A stretch of DNA of 64,000 nucleotides from an uncultured Duncaniella sp. (lineage in GTDB: Bacteria; Bacteroidota; Bacteroidia; Bacteroidales; Muribaculaceae). How positions within the stretch are numbered: position 1 is the stretch's first letter; each line of letters starts with the position of its first letter. Positions 55,248 to 64,000 of the stretch are shown here, one piece after another. The DNA lies in the NCBI GenBank assembly GCA_910588795.1, contig CAJURI010000001.1, positions 62,001-126,000 on the forward strand. The letters are read 5' to 3'. The notes under the pieces were generated by a model. The model worked only from the letters and a program-made list of their open reading frames with translations, did no database searches and was not told the DNA's origin. The position numbers and the translations under genes are program-made.

Positions 55248-56333
55248 ATGTCCACAATTTTAAAATCATTCAGCTACTCTACCGCCGCCTGGCACCTTGA
55301 CCGGCTTGTCTTTGACGGGACAAATCTGATCATAGGCAAGAACACGGCAGGCAAAAGCCGCACCTTGGACGCGCTCAACAGGGTCAGGCTCCTGATAGCC
55401 AGAGGTGAAGGACTTGAAAAGACTTCAGGTTTCGAAACGGAGCTTGTATTTGCCGACGGAGAGGACGAGATAAAACTCGCGCTGAAAATAAGCAAGAATA
55501 AAGTAGCCAGAGAAGAGCTGTCAGTCAACGGGAAAAAGATAATCCACCGCAACAGCCGATCGGCCGAGATACAGAAAGAGAAAATCAATCCTCCGGCTGA
55601 CCGTTTTATAATGCATGTGCGCAGGGACACCGAAAAATACCCCGAGATAGAGAAGCTGATAAAATGGGCTGACAACTCCATCATACGCAGCTTCATCGAC
55701 GACAGGAAGCCAACGCAATCAGAACTCTTTGACCTCGTGCATGAGTTCACCCCCGACATGAAGCGTCATGTGGTGGAGATGGCAAACAAGGTAGGGTTCC
55801 CGCTGGTGAAATTCGACACAATCGACAATATACTCAAGGGATACAGCAATCTGCCGGCGGAGTCGAAGGCCAAGTTCAAGTATATATTCTTCCATGAAAA
55901 GGGTATAGGTCAGCCACTGCTGCTTCAGGAGCTGTCCAACGGAATGCGCCGCACCCTGCAGCTACTTATAATGATAGAGCAGCTGCTGCTCTATAAAAGC
56001 AACGGCGATCCTGTATTCATAGCCATAGACGACCTCGGCGAAGGGCTCGACTATTCAAAGTCGACCGGAGTGGGGCGGCTGCTCTTCGACATATGCCGGG
56101 AACACGGCATGCAGCTCATGGCCACAAGCAACGAGGAGTTCATGATGAACATAGTGGATATCGGGGAATGGAACATACTTGTGCGCAAGAATCAGACCGT
56201 GAAGTCATTAAACGCCGCCAACCATCCCGAACTGTTCGATGAATTCCGGTTCTCGGGCCTCGACAACTTCGACCTCTTCACATCCGACGTGCTCAACCGC
56301 GCGGCATCAAACCTGTTCACGGAGGAGGAATGA
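55248..56333 (+). CDS. ABC/AAA-type ATPase of a candidate defence pair
   Basis: The 361-residue ATPase resembles the OLD/RecF group. Walker A is IIGKNTAGKS (about 28-37), an ABC signature-like LSNGMRR follows LLLQE near residue 228, and Walker B with D-loop is VFIAIDDLGEGLD near 260. The switch region reads MATSNEE, without the usual His. The two lobes are separated by about 180 residues, without long coiled coils. It overlaps the next gene by 4 bases (ATGA), so the two proteins are made together. ABC ATPases paired with TOPRIM-like nucleases form known anti-phage systems (PARIS, AbiL, RloAB); the same role is inferred here. Confidence 0.8.
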   Translation: MSTILKSFSYSTAAWHLDRLVFDGTNLIIGKNTAGKSRTLDALNRVRLLIARGEGLEKTSGFETELVFADGEDEIKLALKISKNKVAREELSVNGKKIIHRNSRSAEIQKEKINPPADRFIMHVRRDTEKYPEIEKLIKWADNSIIRSFIDDRKPTQSELFDLVHEFTPDMKRHVVEMANKVGFPLVKFDTIDNILKGYSNLPAESKAKFKYIFFHEKGIGQPLLLQELSNGMRRTLQLLIMIEQLLLYKSNGDPVFIAIDDLGEGLDYSKSTGVGRLLFDICREHGMQLMATSNEEFMMNIVDIGEWNILVRKNQTVKSLNAANHPELFDEFRFSGLDNFDLFTSDVLNRAASNLFTEEE

Positions 56334-57067
56334 GCCGCAAGATAGCAGTCTATGTGGAGGGTGACACCGAACTGATATTCGTGAGGGAGTTCCTTCTGAA
56401 ATGGTTTGGCTACGATGGCACGGCCGTAGGGTTCCGGTGCTACAATCTGCGGGATGCGGAACCGCCCGGCCACCCTACCGAATACACCTATGGAGCGGAC
56501 GATCCGGAACGGTTCTACGAGATAGTCAACGTGGGCAACGACACGAGCGTGCTCAGCAAGGTGCTAAAAAATGCCGAACGCTACCGGAATCTGGACTTCG
56601 AGCGTGTGGTGGCTCTGCGCGACATGTACTGCGACAACTATCACAAGCTTACATACGGGCGGACCATCAATCAGGAACTTAACACGCGCTTTATAGAGGG
56701 AGCCGCCAAAAGCATTGCCGACAAGGGATTTTCAGGCTTTGTGATGTGCCATTTCGCCATCATGGAGGTAGAGGCATGGGTCCTCGGCATGGGGTGGTAT
56801 CTTGAGAGAATGGATCAGTCGCTGACACAACAGCATCTGCTCGACAGTCTCGGTCTTGATCTTGAGGCCGATCCCGAGACCACCGAATACCATCCCGCGG
56901 ACCGCCTGAACGATATCTATGGTCTGATCGGCACATCCTACGGCAAGCATCACACACAGGCAAACTCCATAATGGGCCTGCTTGACAAGGATGATTTCAT
57001 GATGCTTATGTCGCTCGGCAAGTGCAGCTCGTTCAGCCGGTTCGCTTCCAGCCTCCTGAGCATTTAA
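56330..57067 (+). CDS. DUF4276/TOPRIM-like partner of the ATPase
   Basis: The 245-residue protein begins IAVYVEGDTELIFVREFL, where the Glu of VEGDTE is typical of TOPRIM-like folds. VVALRDMYCDN could hold the acidic pair, and CHFAIMEVEAWVLGM matches the H-x-x-x-E-x-EAW pattern of DUF4276/RloB-like proteins. A metal-dependent nuclease effector is inferred but not shown. It lies in a translationally coupled pair with the ATPase. Confidence 0.75.
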   Translation: MSRKIAVYVEGDTELIFVREFLLKWFGYDGTAVGFRCYNLRDAEPPGHPTEYTYGADDPERFYEIVNVGNDTSVLSKVLKNAERYRNLDFERVVALRDMYCDNYHKLTYGRTINQELNTRFIEGAAKSIADKGFSGFVMCHFAIMEVEAWVLGMGWYLERMDQSLTQQHLLDSLGLDLEADPETTEYHPADRLNDIYGLIGTSYGKHHTQANSIMGLLDKDDFMMLMSLGKCSSFSRFASSLLSI

Positions 57068-57087
57068 AATGGCGGACGGAATAAGCC

Positions 57088-57474
57088 ATGAATTACAAAG
57101 CGACCGACATGACAAAGATCGAAAACGAAATGCAGTATCAGGTAACACTCAAAAGAGTGGAAGAACTGATGCTGACTTTGCCGGAAGATACTCCGGCAGA
57201 TGACCCTCGTATGGTAGAACTTACCCTGCTTGGAAATTTAGTAGCAGATTACGATGAGGAACATTACCCGATAGGCAAGCCGTCGTTGATAGAGATGATT
57301 AAATTGCGTATGTACGAAATGGGACTTACGCAGGTTGCATTGTCGAAACTGCTCGGCATTAACAGTTCTCGCATTTGCGAATACCTATCTGGAAAAAAAG
57401 AGCCTACGCTTGTACAAGCGAGAGTAATAAGTCAGCGTCTGAATATTGACCCAGCAATTGTACTGGGAATATAA
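57088..57474 (+). CDS. HigA-type helix-turn-helix antitoxin/regulator, orphan
   Basis: The 128-residue protein has the HigA pattern: an N-terminal helical region (LVADYDEEHYPIGKPSLIEMIKLRMYEMGL) and a Cro/CI helix-turn-helix (TQVALSKLLGINSSRICEYLSGKKEPT). No RelE/HigB toxin gene is next to it. It starts 20 bases after the TOPRIM-like gene and may control that pair. It is more AT-rich than its neighbours. ATG 57109 (MTKIENEMQY) is an alternative, perhaps better, start. Confidence 0.82.
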   Translation: MNYKATDMTKIENEMQYQVTLKRVEELMLTLPEDTPADDPRMVELTLLGNLVADYDEEHYPIGKPSLIEMIKLRMYEMGLTQVALSKLLGINSSRICEYLSGKKEPTLVQARVISQRLNIDPAIVLGI

Positions 57475-57496
57475 CAACACATCTAAAATTATGAAA

Positions 57497-57545
57497 GACA
57501 GGAGAACAGGAGAACAAAAGATGTAGGTTCTCCTGTTCTCTTGTC
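57497..57545. terminator. Hairpin at the right edge of the ATPase cassette
   Basis: The 19-base arms (57497-57515 and 57527-57545) pair with a single mismatch, with an 11-base loop. The repeated CAGGAG/CTCCTG words and loop length match the hairpin at 55001-55041. It separates the cassette from the converging metH gene and is a plausible shared terminator. Confidence 0.72.
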
Positions 57546-57553
57546 TGATATTT

Positions 57554-61117
<3,564 letters not shown>

Positions 61118-61176
61118 ATAAGTTCCAAAAGGTCTATAGATGGTTGTCGTGTATATTTCTGTGTGTCTTTATTATG

Positions 61177-61261
61177 CGGTTATAGGGCAATGTGGCGGGC
61201 TATACGGCACGGCGGCGATTACTGCCGTCAGCGATCCCACAACCACATGGCCCTATAACCG
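61177..61261. repeat. 85-bp element with 19-bp inverted ends
   Basis: The arms 61177-61195 and 61243-61261 are complementary at 18 of 19 positions (A/G mismatch at 61189/61249). Inside, ACGGC and GCCGT form a second small stem. No T-run follows in either direction, so it is not a typical terminator. It could be a miniature mobile element, or a folded leader in the metH mRNA if transcription from upstream continues. Confidence 0.6.
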
Positions 61262-61287
61262 TGTAGTCTGCTAAGAAAAGGTGGCTC

Positions 61288-62073
61288 TTACGGTCTCTTG
61301 TAGCCGTCCTTGGTGGCACGCTTTGTCATGCGCTCGATGCGTGCCTTGGTCTCGGGGTGTGACGAGAACATGCGGTCGATGTAGCTTGACGAACCTCCGG
61401 CCTTGTTCTCCATGGTGAGGAACTTCTCGAAAGCCTTGACCATGCCCCACGGGTTGCGGCCGTTGGCAACAAGGAACTCATATCCGCAGTCGTCGGCCTC
61501 GTTCTCCTGCTTCTGCGAGAACTTCGCGCCGGCGAGCGACTCACCGAGCTTGCCGAGCTGCGACTCGGTGAGAGCGGCGGCGACATCGCTTGTAGAGGCT
61601 ATCACATCCTTGGCTGCGCCTGTCAGGAGCTCCTGCTTGAAAGCGTTCTTGCTGTGGTGCTTCCCGACGTGTCCTATCTCATGGCCTATGATGCCCATGA
61701 GCTCGTCGTCGTCCATAATATCCATCAGTGAGGAGAACACACGCACACTGCCGTCAGGACAGGCGAACGCATTCACGTCGATCACTTCATAGACCTTGAA
61801 ATTCAGGGGTATTCCGTTTATATCGTTGATACCCTCGACAAGCTTGTTGAGACGCTTGGTGTAGGGGCTGTCGGCATCCGACACCTTGTTGTGGGTATCC
61901 ATCCAGTCGACCGACTCCTTGACATAGGCTGCCATCTGTGCATCGGTCAGCGTAAGGGCCTTCACACCCTTGGCTGCGGCTCCCACGAGCTTGCCAACCT
62001 TGAACTGTGCGTTGGCTGTGCCTGCCATGCACAGAACCAGCACAGCGGCAAGAATTGCAGTAACTTTTTTCAT
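61288..62073 (-). CDS. M48-family metalloprotease, secreted
   Basis: The 261-residue protein has a signal peptide (about 1-22, ending in ANA). The zinc motif is HEIGHVGKHH (HExxH), with the third ligand expected in ENEADDCGYEFL. It is related to the BepA/LoiP peptidases that act in envelope quality control. A TAATTTTG box at 62123-62116 lies upstream, close to the divergent promoter of the next gene. Confidence 0.9.
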   Translation of the reverse strand: MKKVTAILAAVLVLCMAGTANAQFKVGKLVGAAAKGVKALTLTDAQMAAYVKESVDWMDTHNKVSDADSPYTKRLNKLVEGINDINGIPLNFKVYEVIDVNAFACPDGSVRVFSSLMDIMDDDELMGIIGHEIGHVGKHHSKNAFKQELLTGAAKDVIASTSDVAAALTESQLGKLGESLAGAKFSQKQENEADDCGYEFLVANGRNPWGMVKAFEKFLTMENKAGGSSSYIDRMFSSHPETKARIERMTKRATKDGYKRP

Positions 62074-62115
62074 CGTAAAATGTACAATTAAAGATTTTGG
62101 TGTTAAAGATGGTCA

Positions 62116-62123
62116 CAAAATTA
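62116..62123 (-). promoter_or_regulatory. -7 box of the M48 protease gene
   Basis: TAATTTTG on the minus strand, about 42 bases before ATG 62073. No clear -33 box. Confidence 0.5.
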
Positions 62124-62181
62124 CTCAAAATTTTCCTACAGCGTGCGTCATTACCGCACTTTTTCGCCACATCTGAGCCGG

Positions 62182-62189
62182 TAACTTTG
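62182..62189 (+). promoter_or_regulatory. -7 box before the small unknown gene
   Basis: TAACTTTG ends two bases before ATG 62192, so transcription would start inside that codon region. This favours ATG 62216 as the true start. Confidence 0.5.
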
Positions 62190-62215
62190 CAATGTCAACC
62201 AATAACAGCACAACC

Positions 62216-62467
62216 ATGAACAAAGAGACCCCACAATCAGGCGAAACAGCCACTCCGCCGGCATCCACGGCTCCACCAGAACAAACCCCGTCCGAACAGA
62301 CTCCGTCCGAAAAAAACACTCCGCCCGAGGACACCCGAGGCGACAACGCCCCTCCCGAACTGTCGCTATGGGAACTGATGAGAGCCTCAGACACCCCTGC
62401 CACCAGGGACAACCACTCCTCGCGTGTTCTTGCCAACCTTAAGCCAAGCATATGGGACATGGCATGA
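62216..62467 (+). CDS. Small unknown Pro/Thr/Glu-rich protein
   Basis: The 83-residue protein has a disordered Pro/Thr/Glu/Ser-rich first half (EQTPSEQTPSEKNTPPED, a short repeat) and a more ordered end, LSLWELMRASDTPATRDNHSSRVLANLKPSIWDMA. I do not recognise the family. Its place 64 bases before a capsid-like gene suggests that the two belong together, possibly as phage remnants. In-frame ATG 62192 is unlikely because of the promoter box. Confidence 0.55.
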   Translation: MNKETPQSGETATPPASTAPPEQTPSEQTPSEKNTPPEDTRGDNAPPELSLWELMRASDTPATRDNHSSRVLANLKPSIWDMA

Positions 62468-62531
62468 CACATCCCTGCAATCAATCCTTCAATCCACATT
62501 TTCAACTCACACCTCAACCCACACAACCCAC

Positions 62532-63107
62532 ATGTCAGCAACAATCACAGAAAACACCGTAAGCGACGCCCCCGTAACCACCCAGATCTCAGCCCAGGTC
62601 TCCCCTACGCTTCTGCGTAGCGAAATCGATGAACGCATCATAAAGATACGCCCATCCTCAACCCCGCTCGACCAGATATCACGCATGGCCGGCGCGCGCA
62701 AGGCCGGATCCATGAAGGTGGAATACTACTCCGTGGACCTGAAGCCGGGAAGCGTGCACACCCAGGGGGCACTTCAGGCCCGCGCCATCACCAAGGACGA
62801 CACCATAGAGATAAACATCGACACAAAGTCGGTGCTGTCAGTGTCGGACACGGTGCTCTTTCCCACAATAAGGAACACCGCGGGCGAACCTATAGTGGGA
62901 TACGTGTTCAATGTCGACAGCAAGAAAGTGACCATGCTTCCGGTCAACATAGAATTCAACGAGGACGGAGAGTTCAACTTCCCTGCCATAGCCGACAAGA
63001 CCCTGCTTGTGCGCATGGGCCGCGCGGCCGGCGAACTCGATGTCCAGACCCCGCAATTCGCCACTCTTCCCACCAAGGAATACAATCTCTGTCAAATATT
63101 TAAATAA
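62532..63107 (+). CDS. Capsid-like protein, apparently cut short (phage remnant)
   Basis: The 191-residue protein includes SEIDERIIKIRPSSTPLDQI, AGARKAGSMKVEYYSVD and MGRAAGELDVQTPQFATLP. From memory these resemble major capsid proteins of Bacteroidales prophages, which run to about 300 residues or more. This one ends at NLCQIFK, a point where I expect conserved sequence to continue. No further phage genes follow; the repeat region begins instead. ATG 62532 is chosen because the upstream in-frame part (from 62424) overlaps the previous gene. It may also be a distinct full-length family. Confidence 0.5.
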   Translation: MSATITENTVSDAPVTTQISAQVSPTLLRSEIDERIIKIRPSSTPLDQISRMAGARKAGSMKVEYYSVDLKPGSVHTQGALQARAITKDDTIEINIDTKSVLSVSDTVLFPTIRNTAGEPIVGYVFNVDSKKVTMLPVNIEFNEDGEFNFPAIADKTLLVRMGRAAGELDVQTPQFATLPTKEYNLCQIFK

Positions 63108-63129
63108 AACTATGACAAAAACATAGTTT
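63107..63129. repeat. Small hairpin behind the capsid-like gene
   Basis: AAACTATG (63107-63114) and CATAGTTT (63122-63129) form a perfect 8-bp stem with a 7-base loop, overlapping the stop codon. It may be a terminator or mark the junction with the repeat region. Confidence 0.5.
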
Positions 63130-63262
63130 GTCAATCGACCGTCCGCGCCCTCCTATAATCCGTTAATATATTGGCTGTTATACCATTAGATTGCGTAAGA
63201 GCTTATGTGTTAGAGCGTTTCGGCAGTTAATGTTTGGCGTAGGTATGGAGGGATTGGAGTAG

Positions 63263-63304
63263 CCTAAATCAATACTATATATACCTAAATCAATACTATA
63301 TATA
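63263..63304. repeat. 21-bp direct duplication
   Basis: Two identical adjacent 21-bp units (63263-63283 and 63284-63304) start CCTAAATCAATAC and end in TATATATA. The 14-base palindrome AACCATTAATGGTT follows at 63312-63325. Confidence 0.85.
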
Positions 63305-63339
63305 AAGGAAAAACCATTAATGGTTCATTCCTACCTAAT

Positions 63340-64000
63340 CCAATCATTAGATGCCATAACCTATTGAATATGTTGCCAATATCCTATTTATTGGTTGCGA
63401 TAGGTCTAAAGATGGTGTTCCAACTGATTTTACTTTATATATAAATACTCTTTCCAACCGTTCCCTATCATTGCCTATTCTTTCCTTTAATCGCCATAAT
63501 ATATTGAGTATGTGAAGTGTATATGAATTAATGACGGCAACAGTCAATAGTATGGATGGATTATGGCTTTCCTTTTATATATAGATATTACTACAATCAA
63601 TCCCTATTCATTGACTGCAATTCCTTTTAATCGCCATAATCTATTGTAAATGTTGTTGGTATATGGATTAATGATGGCGACAGTCAATAGTATGGATGGA
63701 TTGGGACTTTTCTTTTATATATAGATATTATCCCATTCAATCCTCATTCCCTAATTGCAATCCATTTTAATCGCCATAATCCATTGTAAATGGTATCGGT
63801 ATATGGATTAATGACAGCGACAGTCAATAGTATGGATGGAATGGGACTTTCCTTTTATATATAAATATTACTCCAATCAATCCACAGTCCTTAACCCCAA
63901 TGCTATTAATCGGTATAATCACCACTATATCACTGCAATAACCCATATAAAGTGTATTTAGACCCAAAGAGTGCGATTGGCTCATCATTCCTTTATATAT
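63340..64000. repeat. AT-rich array of diverged 140-bp tandem repeats
   Basis: The block TTTAATCGCCATAAT recurs at 63486, 63626 and 63766 (period 140), with weaker copies near 63346 and 63905, so about five units run off the window end. Within units, ATTGACTG and TCGCCAT on one side are mirrored by ATGGCGA and CAGTCAAT on the other, giving nested dyad symmetry. Each unit also holds TTTTATATATA. No ORF of note is present. Function is unknown. Confidence 0.85.

Noticed and set aside
55051..55263. 70-codon ORF with an Asn-Asp-Thr-Ile repeat
   Set aside because: The reading comes from the 12-bp tandem repeat; it overlaps the promoter and start of the ATPase gene and has no conserved part.
56700..57087. 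HigB toxin gene next to the HigA-type regulator
   Set aside because: The sequence before it is the end of the DUF4276 gene, and no RelE-like frame exists on either strand.
61118..61287. Cobalamin or SAM riboswitch before metH
   Set aside because: No B12-box-like or SAM-box-like conserved sequence was found; only the inverted-repeat element is present.

Overview
This window looks like chromosomal DNA from a Bacteroidales bacterium, probably Muribaculaceae-like. The evidence is the recurring promoter box TAnnTTTG just upstream of genes, family-level matches (Mfa/FimA-type fimbrillins, FimB/Mfa2 anchor, DUF3575/DUF3868, DUF4254, DUF4919, DUF3467, a 487-residue signal peptidase with a long insert) and a fairly GC-rich core with AT-rich islands. 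Species cannot be fixed from sequence alone.

Layout. 1-1.65 kb: tail of an off-window gene, a 24-bp tandem repeat, a GTAG-hairpin (REP-like) and a REP-type tyrosine transposase read in frame into a HAD hydrolase. 1.7-10.5 kb (+): CPA2 antiporter, phosphohexomutase, dtd, MazG-like, deoC, two small membrane proteins and a PgpH-like HD phosphohydrolase, followed by an AT-rich gap with a candidate small RNA. 10.8-16.7 kb (-): mscS-type channel, cysS, DUF3467, ubiE/menG and purC in one transcription unit, then a DUF4369-like lipoprotein. 16.8-21.6 kb (+): phospholipase A1, dapB, lepB, wbqC-like, metF. 21.8-26.9 kb (+): a [FeFe]-hydrogenase with maturases hydE (frameshifted at a run of 8 G), hydG and hydF. 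27-39.5 kb (-): alkaline phosphatase, GH3 protein, DUF4919, SufE, a membrane-anchored unknown, holin-like protein, uvrC, apt, a perfect parS-like palindrome, mnmG, ybeY, DUF4254. 39.7-44.5 kb: radical SAM protein, ldcA, frr/pyrH (-), an atypical response regulator, rnhB.

44.9-55 kb (+) is a six-gene fimbrial operon: DUF3575, DUF3868/OmpA-like, Mfa1-like fimbrillin, FimB/Mfa2-like anchor and two further lipoprotein subunits. The last is 1115 residues and turns AT-rich in its second half. A strong hairpin follows the fimbrillin and could set subunit ratios. 55-57.5 kb holds an ABC-type ATPase, a DUF4276/TOPRIM-like protein and an orphan HigA-type regulator, bracketed by two related CAGGAG/CTCCTG hairpins. 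This is the best candidate for an accessory, possibly anti-phage, system.

57.5-64 kb: metH (-), an 85-bp inverted-repeat element, an M48 protease (-), a small unknown gene, what looks like the N-terminal part of a Bacteroidales phage major capsid protein, and then about 0.9 kb of gene-free AT-rich DNA built from diverged 140-bp tandem repeats with internal dyad symmetry, running off the window end. No rRNA, tRNA or CRISPR was seen.
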